Assembly (NCBI RefSeq): GCF_018128945.1
Contig: NZ_CP068393.1
Span: 3,038,001-3,102,000, forward strand
Direction of reading: 5' to 3'
DNA length: 64,000 nt
Source of the DNA: Aristaeella hokkaidonensis
GTDB lineage: Bacteria; Bacillota; Clostridia; Christensenellales; Aristaeellaceae
Shown here: positions 9,363 through 18,787 of the stretch, piece by piece
Layout of the letters: each line of letters opens with the position of its first letter
How positions within the stretch are numbered: position 1 is the first letter of the stretch
Made by a program: the position numbers and the translations under genes
The notes under the pieces: model-generated
What the model was told of the DNA's origin: nothing
Database searches by the model: none
Seen by the model: the letters and a program-made list of their open reading frames with translations, nothing else

Positions 9363-10316
9363 TCAGAACAGGCTGATATCGCTCATCCTGCGGGAAATGC
9401 TGTTGACTCCCATGATGATGGCGAAGTTGATCAGGTTCAGGCACAGGCCAATGGCGGAGGCGTAGGAATACTGGGCCTTCTGGGCGGCGATGCCGACGCT
9501 GTACACGTAGACGCCGAAGATGTCCGAGGTGGCCATGTTGCCGCTGGTCTGCAGCAGCAGGGCCTTGTCCGTGTTGGAGGAGAGGAGCGATCCGCAGTTG
9601 AGGATCAGCATCATCACCGCGATGGGGATCAGGTGGGGAATATCAATATGCCGGATCTTTTCCCAGCGGGTGGCGCCGTCAATGGTGGCTGCCTCGTAAA
9701 GCTGGGGATCGATACTGGTCAGTGTGGCGATATAGAGGATGGTGTTCCATCCGGCGTTCTGCCAGATGTCCGATCCGATGAACAGCGGCCTGAACCATTG
9801 GGGTTCCATAATGAAATAGATGCTTTTCCCTCCGGCAGCGGTGATCAGGTGATTGATGATGCCGTTGGTGGGCGAAAAGAAAAGGTAGATCATGCCAGCC
9901 AGCACAACGGTGGAAATAAAGTGCGGCACATAGATGGCGGTCTGGGCAAAGCCCTTGAACCGTTTGCTGTTCAGCTGGTTCAGCATGATCGCCAGCAGGA
10001 TCGGGATCGGGAAACCGAACAGCAGGCCGTAGAGGTTCAGCAGGAAGGTGTTCGCAAACATCCGTCCGCAGTAATAGCTGTTGAAGAATTTTTCGAAATA
10101 TTTCAGTCCGACCCACTGGCTGCCGGTAATGCCGAAGGCGGCTTTATAGTCCCGGAAGGCAATCTGTACGCCGTACATCGGGAAATAACAGAATACAATG
10201 AAGAATGCCAGGCAGGGCAGCAGCAGCACCCACAACTGCCAGTCACGGCGCAGGGCTAATCCAAATCTGTACCTGAGTCCGCCGCGATGCGCGGGGGTGG
10301 ATGCGGAAACACTCAT
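9363..10316 (-). CDS. Sugar ABC transporter permease (LplB/MalF-like)
   Basis: 317 aa counted from ATG 10316, which has AAGGAGG at the right distance. A TTG 51 bases further upstream has no such site. About six membrane helices, and the EAA loop YEAATIDGATRWEKI. It forms the heterodimeric channel with the LplC-like permease that follows. It is the first gene of the minus-strand cluster and diverges from the glycosidase gene at 10559, so the 242-bp gap between them must hold both promoters. I see no clear consensus promoter there. Confidence 0.92.
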   Translation of the reverse strand: MSVSASTPAHRGGLRYRFGLALRRDWQLWVLLLPCLAFFIVFCYFPMYGVQIAFRDYKAAFGITGSQWVGLKYFEKFFNSYYCGRMFANTFLLNLYGLLFGFPIPILLAIMLNQLNSKRFKGFAQTAIYVPHFISTVVLAGMIYLFFSPTNGIINHLITAAGGKSIYFIMEPQWFRPLFIGSDIWQNAGWNTILYIATLTSIDPQLYEAATIDGATRWEKIRHIDIPHLIPIAVMMLILNCGSLLSSNTDKALLLQTSGNMATSDIFGVYVYSVGIAAQKAQYSYASAIGLCLNLINFAIIMGVNSISRRMSDISLF

Positions 10317-10558
10317 CAGGAATCCTCCTTCGGGGTATTCGGGGCGATATGATTTTTCGTTGCTCAATTTTCGCTCTCATTATGACGGCAAATCTTCTGA
10401 AAGGGAAGAAGCTAAAATTTTGCACATTGTTGAAAAATAAAGGTTTTTGCGGATTTCGGGGGATGCGCATTTTTTTCGCATCTGTCCAAAAATCGCAATA
10501 AATGATAGAATTCAACCAGTGGAAATTCCGAATTAAAACCGGAAGGGAAGGCTGAAAA

Positions 10559-12010
10559 ATGCTGCCTGAAACAAGCGTTTTTTTCCGCACGGAGGATGAA
10601 AAGCTTCAGCGTGTTTATGACGCGGCGGAAGAGAAATGCCGCTTTAACCTGAAGGATTTCGGCGGCGATACGGTGCTGGTGGAAGGCGGCGGATATGAAA
10701 AAATCTGGCTGGAAACCCAGCCCATGGGCGGCGAGATGTATGCCCTGCGCAGCCTGGAGGCGGCCCGGAACAACATCACCCTGTTCATGCGCCACCAGCG
10801 GGCAGATGGGCGCCTGCCGGGCTCCATCCAGTGCACCGGCGGCAAAGTGGAACCCCAGTTCAACAAACACCAGGGGTTCTGTTTTCCCTTCCCGGCCCTG
10901 AACCTGTATTACTTAATCGGAAAAGACAGGGATTACCTGGCAGAGCTGAAGGAGAGCCTGATCCGCTTTGACCGGTGCCTGTGGAATACGCGCCATGTTT
11001 CCGGCGACGGACTGCTTTCCTCCTTCTGCGTCTATGACACGGGGGAGGACCTGGCCCTGCGGTACGGGGACGCGCCCTGCTGGTGGGAAGGGGATGAACC
11101 GCCGGAAGGATATCAGGTGGTTCCCATGGCCAGCATGGACGTGACAAGCTGGAGCTTTGCGGCCCGCCGGACGGTGGCTGAAATCTGCCGCCTGCAGGGG
11201 GATCGGTCCGCTGACGCCTGGGAGCGGAAAGCCCGTATGGTGGCGGATGCGCTCCGCCGCCGGCTGTGGGACAGGAAGCGCGGCGCCCTGTATGACCGGG
11301 ACCGGACGGGGAAAACGGTGGACATCCTGTGCCACAATACGCTGCGGTGCATGTACTGGGGCAGCATTTCCCGGGGAATGGCGGCCCGCTTTGTAAAGGA
11401 GCACCTGCTGAATCCCGCGGAATTCCGGACGCCTTTCCCGCTTCCCAGCGTGGCGGTCAATGATCCGGCTTTCCGCAACGCGCCGGAGAACAACTGGAGC
11501 GGCCAGCCGGAGGGCCTCACCTACCAGCGGGCGATCCTTGCCCTGGAACGCTACGGGTATAACCGGCTGGTGACGGGGCTGGGCCGGAAACTGATTGACG
11601 CGGTTTACGCGAACGGCTGCCGGTTTACCCAGCAGTATGATCCCTTCACCGGCAAAGCCTCCCTGGTGCGCATGTCGGATCATCAGCCGGCGGAGGAAGG
11701 CGGCGGGGAAGCGGTGCAGGACGCCTACGGGCCCACCATGCTGGCCTGCCTTGAATATATTGCGCACCATTACGGCATTCATCCGCACCTGGGACAGGTG
11801 TGGTTCAGCCTGGGCAGCGGCGCACCCTATGCGTATGAGGCTGCCTTCTGTGACCATCATTACGCCATCCGGTCCGACGGGCAAAGGGCGGAAATCCGCG
11901 TGGACGGGAAAATGCTGGGCAGCTGGAAATGCGGCAGGCGCGTCATCACGGATGAAAACGGACGGTTCCTGCGGACGGAGCTGATTGAAGGCACGGGAGC
12001 GGAAATCTGA
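10559..12010 (+). CDS. Glycosidase with (alpha/alpha)6-barrel (MGH1/GH63-GH37-like)
   Basis: 483 aa without signal peptide, so intracellular. The fold signature is helical-repeat glycosidase: an acidic LVEGGGYEKIWLETQ region, R-x-x-DGRLPGS, then WDRKRGALYDRD, and late NNWSGQPEGLTYQRAI and AEEGGGEAVQDAYGPTMLA motifs, as in mannosylglycerate-hydrolase-like and GH63/GH37 proteins. The exact family and substrate cannot be fixed by eye. The GGAAGG site just ahead supports the ATG at 10559. It stands alone between the divergent transporter cluster and its own terminator at 12042, and probably trims imported oligosaccharides. Confidence 0.75.
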   Translation: MLPETSVFFRTEDEKLQRVYDAAEEKCRFNLKDFGGDTVLVEGGGYEKIWLETQPMGGEMYALRSLEAARNNITLFMRHQRADGRLPGSIQCTGGKVEPQFNKHQGFCFPFPALNLYYLIGKDRDYLAELKESLIRFDRCLWNTRHVSGDGLLSSFCVYDTGEDLALRYGDAPCWWEGDEPPEGYQVVPMASMDVTSWSFAARRTVAEICRLQGDRSADAWERKARMVADALRRRLWDRKRGALYDRDRTGKTVDILCHNTLRCMYWGSISRGMAARFVKEHLLNPAEFRTPFPLPSVAVNDPAFRNAPENNWSGQPEGLTYQRAILALERYGYNRLVTGLGRKLIDAVYANGCRFTQQYDPFTGKASLVRMSDHQPAEEGGGEAVQDAYGPTMLACLEYIAHHYGIHPHLGQVWFSLGSGAPYAYEAAFCDHHYAIRSDGQRAEIRVDGKMLGSWKCGRRVITDENGRFLRTELIEGTGAEI

Positions 12011-12041
12011 ACCGGAAAAAAGTGAATATCAGCAGTTGTAT

Positions 12042-12076
12042 GCCGGCGGCCGGGAAAAACCGCCGGCGTTTTTTTA
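12042..12076 (+). terminator. Rho-independent terminator after the glycosidase gene
   Basis: GCCGGCGG and CCGCCGGC arms with a 10-nt loop are followed by a G and seven T residues. Confidence 0.85.
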
Positions 12077-12153
12077 CATGCGGAAAAGCGGTGGGCGTTC
12101 CGTCGAACAGACTGCGTAACCGGGGAAGGTACAGAAGAAAAGCAGGGAACTAT

Positions 12154-12178
12154 TTGTTAACTAAATTGTTAATCTAAA
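12154..12178 (+). promoter_or_regulatory. Upstream TTGTTAA direct repeats (candidate operator)
   Basis: TTGTTAACTAAA and TTGTTAATCTAAA are two direct repeats whose TTGTTAA words start 12 bp apart, about 115 bp upstream of the -35 box of the GH26 operon. The core is the palindrome GTTAAC, also found in inverted orientation just after the -10 box. A regulator binding site is inferred, possibly with looping between the two places. Confidence 0.45.
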
Positions 12179-12268
12179 TAAGTTCAAAAACAAGGAGCCA
12201 TGCGTTTTTCACGGGAACAAAAACGCAATAAACGACAAGCAAAGCGTTATTTGTGTGCAAAAATTGTC

Positions 12269-12297
12269 TTGACAGGCGTTTTTTGTTTCGATAAAAT
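12269..12297 (+). promoter_or_regulatory. Consensus sigma-A promoter of the GH26-transporter operon
   Basis: TTGACA (12269-12274), a 17-bp spacer and TAAAAT (12292-12297) give a near-perfect vegetative promoter. Transcription would start about 12304. The rest of the 283-bp gap (12077-12359) holds only the GTTAAC-type repeats and the GH26 Shine-Dalgarno. Confidence 0.8.
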
Positions 12298-12311
12298 TTA
12301 GTTTACAATAG

Positions 12312-12334
12312 GTTAACAAAATAGTTAACAAAAT
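12312..12334 (+). promoter_or_regulatory. Downstream GTTAACAAAAT repeats overlapping the initial transcribed region
   Basis: Two perfect copies of the 11-mer GTTAACAAAAT start 12 bp apart, directly after the expected start point. They are inverted relative to the TTGTTAAC words at 12154-12178. A protein bound here would block the promoter. Confidence 0.5.
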
Positions 12335-12359
12335 TAATTAAACAGGGAGAGTAACCGGC

Positions 12360-13832
12360 ATGAAAAGCGTGAAAAGCAGCTTTTGCGGAATGGCCGCAAT
12401 GGGTATGATGCTGCTTTGCGTACTGCTCCCTGTATCCGTGAAAGGAACAGGGGAGACGATGATCGTGGAGGCAGAAACAGGAAAGCCGGAAGGCCATACC
12501 GTGATCGCCGGGGATGGCGAAAACCAATGGGTGGAAGGTTTCCACACAGCCGGTGAAGACGGGATCACAACGGAAGTCACGGTGAGCCGGGAAGGCTTTT
12601 ATGATATCGCGGTGATCCAGGCAAGCCAGGGCGGGCACAAGGAAAACCCGGTGCTCCTGGACGGCCGGAATATCGGAAACACGGTAACGGATGATACCGC
12701 CTTCGGGAAGAGCGTGCTGGAGCATATTTACCTGTCCGCCGGTACCCATACGCTGGGAATCGGCACAAGCTGGGGATATATCCGGGTGAACCGGTTTGAG
12801 CTGACGCCCTCCGCGGCCCTCCCGGCAGATCTTTATACCATTCCCGAAAAGATGAGCGTCGGGGAGGCAACCCCGGAGGCCCGGAGGCTGTATGACTGGC
12901 TGCGGGAAAACTATGGCAAAAAGATTCTCTCTGGCCAGCAGTGCGACGGCGGCATGTTCGGGATGGAAAACCAGGCAATCTGGCGGGCAACCGGCGGCGA
13001 TTATCCCGCTGTGCTCGGCCTGGACATGATGGAGTATTCCCACAGCCGTGTGGAGCACGGCGGCGAAAGCGACCGGGCGGTGCCCTATGCCATTGAATAC
13101 TGGAACAAGGGCGGCATCGTCACTTTCTGCTGGCACTGGAACGCTCCGTCCCCTTACCTGAAGGAACCCTGGTATTCCGGTTTTTATACCAAATACACAA
13201 GCTTCAACCTGGCCAGGGTGATGAACGGCGAGGACGAAGAAGGATACCGGCTGTTGAATCAGGACATCGACGCGATCGCGGCGCAGCTGCTCCGGCTGAA
13301 GGCGGCCGGCGTGCCGGTGCTGTGGCGGCCGCTGCATGAGGCCAGCGGCGGCTGGTTCTGGTGGGGCGCATCCGGGAAGGAAGCGTACCTGAAGCTGTAC
13401 CACCTGCTGTTTGACCGGCTGACCAATGAATACGGACTGAACAACCTGATCTGGATCTGGAACGCCCAGGATCCGGACTGGTATCCGGGGGACGATGAGG
13501 TGGATCTCATCGGAACGGATATATATCCCGGGGAACGGGTCTATGACTCCCAGAGCGCATCCTTCCTGCCGCTGACGCGGATCGCGGGAGAGCGGAAGAT
13601 GATTGTGCTTTCGGAGAATGGGTGCATTCCGGATCCGGAACAGGTGTTCCGGGACGGAACCGTCTGGGGATACTGGTGCACCTGGGGCGGCGAGTTTGTG
13701 CTGCGGAACACGAAATTCAACAAGCCGTCGGAGCAGTATACGGAAACGGTCATGATCCGGAAAGCCTATTCGGATGAACGGGTCGTCACCCGGAAGGACC
13801 TGCCCGATTTCCGTACCAGGGATGAAAAGTGA
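12360..13832 (+). CDS. Secreted GH26 endo-beta-1,4-mannanase with N-terminal carbohydrate-binding domain
   Basis: 490 aa. A signal peptide (about residues 1-29) is followed by a beta-sandwich CBM35/CBM6-like domain (about 35-150: MIVEAETG at the start, ending GYIRVNRFELTP). The GH26 (beta/alpha)8 catalytic domain then runs to the end. Diagnostic blocks are VTFCWHWNAPSPYL, VLWRPLHEASGGWFWW (the acid/base Glu in HEASGGWFWWG) and a late VLSENG that should carry the nucleophile Glu. GH26 members cut beta-mannan backbones outside the cell. It is the first gene of an eleven-gene operon with two transporters, which points to mannan or glucomannan as the substrate. AGGGAGAG precedes the ATG. Confidence 0.9.
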   Translation: MKSVKSSFCGMAAMGMMLLCVLLPVSVKGTGETMIVEAETGKPEGHTVIAGDGENQWVEGFHTAGEDGITTEVTVSREGFYDIAVIQASQGGHKENPVLLDGRNIGNTVTDDTAFGKSVLEHIYLSAGTHTLGIGTSWGYIRVNRFELTPSAALPADLYTIPEKMSVGEATPEARRLYDWLRENYGKKILSGQQCDGGMFGMENQAIWRATGGDYPAVLGLDMMEYSHSRVEHGGESDRAVPYAIEYWNKGGIVTFCWHWNAPSPYLKEPWYSGFYTKYTSFNLARVMNGEDEEGYRLLNQDIDAIAAQLLRLKAAGVPVLWRPLHEASGGWFWWGASGKEAYLKLYHLLFDRLTNEYGLNNLIWIWNAQDPDWYPGDDEVDLIGTDIYPGERVYDSQSASFLPLTRIAGERKMIVLSENGCIPDPEQVFRDGTVWGYWCTWGGEFVLRNTKFNKPSEQYTETVMIRKAYSDERVVTRKDLPDFRTRDEK

Positions 13833-13868
13833 CGCCGCTGTACGCGGATGGACCGGAGGAATAAACAA

Positions 13869-16856
13869 GTGAGAAAGTGGACTGGATTGGTGCTGGCCCT
13901 GCTGCTGGCGCTGGCGGCGGGCGCCGCGCAGGCTGCCGCCGGCTTTGGCATAAGTGAATATGAAGAACAGGTGAGCACTTATTCCATCAATCCGGCTGTT
14001 CCTTCCTATGCGGATTACTGCGCGGAACATGAAATGACGGCCGGGCCGGAAAAGGAGATCGTGCTGGAGGCGTCTGACGCCGTCCGCTACGAGGAGGAAG
14101 ACGGCAAGAACGCGCCTGTTTTCATGGAGCAGGCGGAAGGCCGGGAGGGCGTTTCGGTCCTCACGGGCGAGGAAGCAGTCATCGAGTGGGCTTTTGAAGC
14201 GGAGGAATCCGGCTGGTACGACCTGGAGGTGGAATACTATCCGTGGCCGGGCCGGAATGCGGAAATCCAGCGGGCCTTTTTTGTGGACGGTGCGCTCCCT
14301 TACCGGGAGCTGGCGCTGGTGAACTTTTCACGGGTCTGGCGGAATGACCTTCACCCGGACGTCAGCCGCTTTACGGCGGAGGACGGGGCGGAGGAAATCC
14401 GGTGGCTCCGGGACAATCAGGGCAATGAGCTGAAGCCCTCTCCCGCCGAAGCGCCGGAGTGGATGACCTCCCTCCTGCATGATTCAAACGGCTACATCAG
14501 CGAAAGCCTGAAGGTTTTCCTGCCCCGCGGTCCGCATACGCTCTCGGTCTTGTCCCTGCGGGAGCCGATGCTGATCCGGCGCCTCCGCTTCCGGGCGGGA
14601 GCGGACGCGCAGCCCTACCGGAAACCGGAAGGGGAATCCGGCGCCGCCGGACAGATCATCCGGATCGAGGCGGAAGCGGCCTCCAGGACCTCCTCCCAGA
14701 TGCTGTATCCGGTGCAGGATCAGTCCTCCCGTTCCGTTTCCCCTTCCAGTCCACGCTACCTGCTGAACAACAGCATCGGCGGCAACGCGTGGAAGAGCGC
14801 CGGCCAGTGGATTGAGTGGCGCTTCACGGTGGCGGAGGAAGGGAACTACGCCATTTCCCTGTACGATAAGCAGAATTTTATCCGCGGCACGGACGTGTAC
14901 CGCAAAATCTATATTGACGGCGAGGTTCCGTTTGCCGAGTTCCAGGCGGCGACCTTCCCCTATACCCAGGACTGGCGCCTGGAGACCCTCTCCGGGGAAC
15001 AGGATGAGCCTTACCTGATCCACCTTTCCGCGGGGGAGCATACCCTGCGGATGGAGGTGGTGCTGGGCGGCATGGCGGCCGTCATCCGCCAGGTGCAGGA
15101 CTGCGTGCTGCAGCTCAACGGCATTTACCGGCAGGTGCTGTATATCACTGGCGTTTCGCCGGACCCATACCGGGATTACCAGATTGAAAGAAGCCTGCCC
15201 GGTCTGGAGGCGCAGCTGCGGAAGGTCAGGGCGGACCTGCAGACCGCGATCGGCGCGCTGGAAGAGACGGCGGGCCACCGCAGCGATAAGCTGACCGTCC
15301 TGAAAACCATGGACGACCAGCTCACGGAGCTGATCCGGGACCAGGAGCGCTTTACGGAGGTGCTCTCCTCCTACAAGACGAACGTGCGCGCCTGCGGCAA
15401 CTGGATCACCCAGGTGCTGGGCCAGCCGCTGCAGATTGACCGGATTTTTGTCCACACCGCGGACGTCCGGCCGGAAATCGGCGGCAGGGATTTCCTTGCC
15501 GGCGCCGGCTTTGAGGCTTCCCGGCTCTACAGCTCCTTCACCATCAACTATAACCAGATCGGCAACGTGGCCGAGAAGTCCGATGATTCCCGGGTCATCA
15601 CCCTCTGGGTCGGCACGGGACGGGACCAGGCCAACGTGATCAAGGCCCTGATCGACGAACATTTCACCCCGCAGACCGGGATCAACGTGAACGTCCAGCT
15701 GGTGGATATGAACACGCTGCTCCGCGCCACCCTCTCCGGCCAGGGGCCGGACGTGGCCATCCAGGTGGCGAACACCACGGGTATCGCCGGCGCGGTGATG
15801 AACACCGGCAACGATACCCCGGTGAACTACGGCCTGCGGAACGCTGTGATGGACCTGACGCAGTTTGAGGACTTTGAGGAGGTAGCGAAGCGGTTCGCCA
15901 CCAGCGCCCTGGTGCCCTTCTCCTTCAACGGCGCCTCCTACGCGCTGCCGGATACGCAGACCTTCCCCATGATGTTCTACCGCAAGGATATCCTGGCTGA
16001 AATCGGCCTGGCCGTCCCGGAAACCTGGGACGACGTGAAGGTGGCCATGAGCGTGCTGAGCAAGAACCAGATGGAGTTCGGCATGCTGCCCGGGGAGCAG
16101 ACCTTCGCCATGCTGCTGTTCCAGGCCGGCGGGGAATACTACACGGAGAACGGCGATGCCTCCGCGCTGGACAGCGATATCGCGGTCAACGTTTTCCGCC
16201 GCTACTGCGATTTCTATACGGATTACAAGCTGGATATGGCCACCTCGGCGGAGGAGCGCTTCCGCACGGGCGAGTGCCCGATCATCATCACGGATTACAC
16301 AACCTACAACAACCTGCAGGTATCCGCCCCGGATATCAAGGGCCTGTGGGATTTTACCCATGTGCCCGGCACCCTGCGGGAGGACGGAACGCTGGATACG
16401 ACAACCGGCTGCTCCGGCCTGGCGGATATCATCATGAGCGCCACCAAAGAGCCGGAAGCCTGCTGGAGCTTCCTCAAGTGGTGGACCAGCGCGGAGATCC
16501 AGACTCTGTACGGCCGGGAGATGGAATCGCTGATGGGCGCCTCCGCGCGGGTGGCAACCGCGAACCTGGAAGCCCTGGCGGGGCTGAGCTGGCCCATCCG
16601 GGATTACCGGGAGCTGGCCAGGCAGTTCAGCCACGTGAAGGGCATTCCCCAGGTACCCGGCGGCTATTACACCTGGCGCAATGTGAACAACGCGTTCTAC
16701 GCGGTCACCACGGGCAGCGCCAGCAGCGGCCGCAGCGAGAACGGCAACACGCCCCGTGAGGAACTGATGGACAAGATTTTTTACATCAACGCGGAGATTA
16801 CCTATAAACGGACAGAATTCGGACTGCCTGTCGCGAACGCAGGGGAGGGAAAGTGA
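13869..16856 (+). CDS. Giant solute-binding protein with N-terminal carbohydrate-binding-like domains
   Basis: 995 aa, about twice the usual length for an ABC sugar-binding protein. GTG 13869 is chosen because CGGAGGA precedes it at 8 nt and a signal peptide then begins at once (MRKWTGLVLALLLALAAG). Two beta-sandwich domains resembling CBM6/35 occupy about residues 50-240 and 250-420 (EIVLEASDA..., IIRIEAEAAS...). A helical stretch follows at about 430-515, and a complete family-1 binding-protein fold from about 575 to the end (VITLWVGTGRDQANV... through TGCSGLADIIM and a tail with FFYINAE-like helices). It probably holds polymer or surface glycan while passing oligosaccharides to the adjacent permeases. 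I see no lipobox, so how it is retained at the surface is unclear. Confidence 0.85.
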   Translation: MRKWTGLVLALLLALAAGAAQAAAGFGISEYEEQVSTYSINPAVPSYADYCAEHEMTAGPEKEIVLEASDAVRYEEEDGKNAPVFMEQAEGREGVSVLTGEEAVIEWAFEAEESGWYDLEVEYYPWPGRNAEIQRAFFVDGALPYRELALVNFSRVWRNDLHPDVSRFTAEDGAEEIRWLRDNQGNELKPSPAEAPEWMTSLLHDSNGYISESLKVFLPRGPHTLSVLSLREPMLIRRLRFRAGADAQPYRKPEGESGAAGQIIRIEAEAASRTSSQMLYPVQDQSSRSVSPSSPRYLLNNSIGGNAWKSAGQWIEWRFTVAEEGNYAISLYDKQNFIRGTDVYRKIYIDGEVPFAEFQAATFPYTQDWRLETLSGEQDEPYLIHLSAGEHTLRMEVVLGGMAAVIRQVQDCVLQLNGIYRQVLYITGVSPDPYRDYQIERSLPGLEAQLRKVRADLQTAIGALEETAGHRSDKLTVLKTMDDQLTELIRDQERFTEVLSSYKTNVRACGNWITQVLGQPLQIDRIFVHTADVRPEIGGRDFLAGAGFEASRLYSSFTINYNQIGNVAEKSDDSRVITLWVGTGRDQANVIKALIDEHFTPQTGINVNVQLVDMNTLLRATLSGQGPDVAIQVANTTGIAGAVMNTGNDTPVNYGLRNAVMDLTQFEDFEEVAKRFATSALVPFSFNGASYALPDTQTFPMMFYRKDILAEIGLAVPETWDDVKVAMSVLSKNQMEFGMLPGEQTFAMLLFQAGGEYYTENGDASALDSDIAVNVFRRYCDFYTDYKLDMATSAEERFRTGECPIIITDYTTYNNLQVSAPDIKGLWDFTHVPGTLREDGTLDTTTGCSGLADIIMSATKEPEACWSFLKWWTSAEIQTLYGREMESLMGASARVATANLEALAGLSWPIRDYRELARQFSHVKGIPQVPGGYYTWRNVNNAFYAVTTGSASSGRSENGNTPREELMDKIFYINAEITYKRTEFGLPVANAGEGK

Positions 16857-16857
16857 G

Positions 16858-17790
16858 ATGAGCATGGCAATCCGGAAAGAACGGATCGTGCCGCGGAAGG
16901 ATACCCTGTGGCACCAGGTCCGGATCAACAAGGCATCCTACCTGCTGATGGCGCCGTATTTCATCCTGTTTTTCCTTTTCACGGTGCTGCCCGTGCTGAT
17001 GTCTGTTTACCTTTCGTTCAATTATTTCAACATGCTGGAGCCGCCCCGCTGGGTCGGCTGGGCCAACTATATCAAGCTGCTGCTGGAGGATGATATTTTC
17101 ATCATCTCCCTGCGCAACACCCTGCTCTTTGCGGTGATCACCGGGCCGGTCAGCTACATCCTGTGCCTGCTCTTTGCCTGGATCATCAATGAGTTCAGGC
17201 CCCGGGTGCGGGCGTTCCTGACGCTGGTTTTCTACGCCCCGTCCATCTGCGGCAACGCGTATATGATCTGGAACCTGATCCTCACCGGCGACCGTTACGG
17301 ATACCTGAACGGCGTCCTGCTGCGGATGGGCTTCCTGAATGAGCCGGTCCTCTGGATGCAGACCGAAAAGTTTGTCATGCCGGTGCTGATCGTCGTCCAG
17401 CTGTGGCTGTCCCTGGGCACTGGCTTCCTGTCCTTTATCGCGGGCCTGCAGACGGTGGACAAGGGTCTCTATGAGGCGGCGGCAATCGACGGCGTCAAAA
17501 ACCGGTGGCAGGAGCTGTGGTTTGTGACCCTGCCGGCCATGAAACCCCAGCTGATGTTCGGCGCGGTGATGCAGATCACCCAGTCCTTCGCGGTGGCGGA
17601 TATTTCCATCGCCCTGGCCGGCAATCCCTCGGTCAATTATTCCGGCGCGACCATCGTCACGCACCTGCTGGATTACGGTTCCACCCGCCTGGACATGGGC
17701 TATGCCTCGGCCATCGCGACCATCCTGTTCCTGCTCATGGTCGGAACCAACAAACTGGTGCAGCGGATTCTCAGAAGGGTAGGTGAATAA
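16858..17790 (+). CDS. Sugar ABC transporter permease (UgpA/MalF-like), first pair
   Basis: 310 aa with about six membrane helices (first YLLMAPYFILFFLFTVLPVLM). The EAA loop YEAAAIDGVKNRWQEL near residue 205 marks the ATPase contact. The ATG lies two bases after the stop of the giant binding protein, with AGGGGAGGG in the overlap zone, indicating translational coupling. Pairs with the next gene. CUT1 family. Confidence 0.92.
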   Translation: MSMAIRKERIVPRKDTLWHQVRINKASYLLMAPYFILFFLFTVLPVLMSVYLSFNYFNMLEPPRWVGWANYIKLLLEDDIFIISLRNTLLFAVITGPVSYILCLLFAWIINEFRPRVRAFLTLVFYAPSICGNAYMIWNLILTGDRYGYLNGVLLRMGFLNEPVLWMQTEKFVMPVLIVVQLWLSLGTGFLSFIAGLQTVDKGLYEAAAIDGVKNRWQELWFVTLPAMKPQLMFGAVMQITQSFAVADISIALAGNPSVNYSGATIVTHLLDYGSTRLDMGYASAIATILFLLMVGTNKLVQRILRRVGE

Positions 17791-17795
17791 CCGGT

Positions 17796-18776
17796 ATGGA
17801 AAAGGCGAAAAACAGCCGGTTGCTGCCTTCCTGGCTGCACAGGAATCCTGTGGAACTGACCGCGGAGCAGGAGGAGATCCTGCGGCAGAAGCGGCTGGCA
17901 AAAATCCACCGGAAAATGAAGCGGAAATCCGGAAAGAAAAAGCTGAACCGGTCCACCGCCGGCAACGCGGCGCTGTTTATTCTCATGGGCATCTGCGGCG
18001 TGTTTATGGTGCTGCCGCTGGTTATGATCCTCAACAACGCGGTGAAACCCCTGGACGAACTGTACCAGTATCCGCCGCGGATCTTTGTGCGGAACCCCAC
18101 GCTGAACAATTTCACAGATCTTTACGTCCTGCTGAATGAAAGCTGGGTGCCCTTCTCCCGGTATGTGCTGAATACCATCATCATCACCCTGGGCGGCATG
18201 ACCGGCCATGTGATCATCGCCTCCATGGCGGCCTATCCCCTGGCCAAGAATCATTTCCCCGGCAAAAAGATCCTGTTTTCCGTGGTTGTGCTGTCCATGA
18301 TGTTTTCCTGGACCGTGACGCAGATCCCGCAGTACCTGATCATTTCCTGGCTCGGCATCAACAACACCTATGCCGCGCTGGTGCTGCCCGCCTGGTCCTT
18401 CGGCATGGGCCTGTACCTGATGAAGCAGTTTATGGAGCAGCTGCCGGATTCCCTGATGGAAAGCGCTCGTCTGCAGGGCGCCAATGAATGGCAGATTTTC
18501 TGGCGCATCGTCATGCCGAATGTGAAACCGGCCTGGCTGACGCTGGCCATTTTCCAGTTCCAGCAGATGTGGGCGAACACGGGCAGCATGTTCCTCCGCT
18601 CCGAGGAGCTGAAGCCCCTGCAGTATGCCCTGCAGCAGATTACCTCCGGCGGGGTGAGCCGTGCGGGCGCCGGGGCGGCGGTCACTTTCCTGATCGCGGC
18701 GGTCCCGATCATCTTTTTCCTGATCTGCCAGAGCTCGATCATGGAGACCATGACGACCTCCGGCATGAAGGACTGA
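17796..18776 (+). CDS. Sugar ABC transporter permease (MalG-like), first pair
   Basis: 326 aa with a long basic N-terminus (about 60 residues with many Lys and Arg) before the first of six membrane helices. The EAA loop is MESARLQGANEWQIFW, in which the usual AAxxDG is replaced by ARLQG. Partner of the permease five bases upstream. Together with the giant binding protein they form one complete importer lacking only the ATPase. Confidence 0.9.
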   Translation: MEKAKNSRLLPSWLHRNPVELTAEQEEILRQKRLAKIHRKMKRKSGKKKLNRSTAGNAALFILMGICGVFMVLPLVMILNNAVKPLDELYQYPPRIFVRNPTLNNFTDLYVLLNESWVPFSRYVLNTIIITLGGMTGHVIIASMAAYPLAKNHFPGKKILFSVVVLSMMFSWTVTQIPQYLIISWLGINNTYAALVLPAWSFGMGLYLMKQFMEQLPDSLMESARLQGANEWQIFWRIVMPNVKPAWLTLAIFQFQQMWANTGSMFLRSEELKPLQYALQQITSGGVSRAGAGAAVTFLIAAVPIIFFLICQSSIMETMTTSGMKD

Positions 18777-18787
18777 GGAGGCGGAGC

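Noticed and set aside
14484..16931. 815-residue open frame antisense to the giant binding protein
   Set aside because: Composition is low-complexity (Gly, Arg, His, Val rich), there is no signal or family pattern, and the plus-strand gene is well supported. Long antisense frames are expected in this GC-rich DNA.
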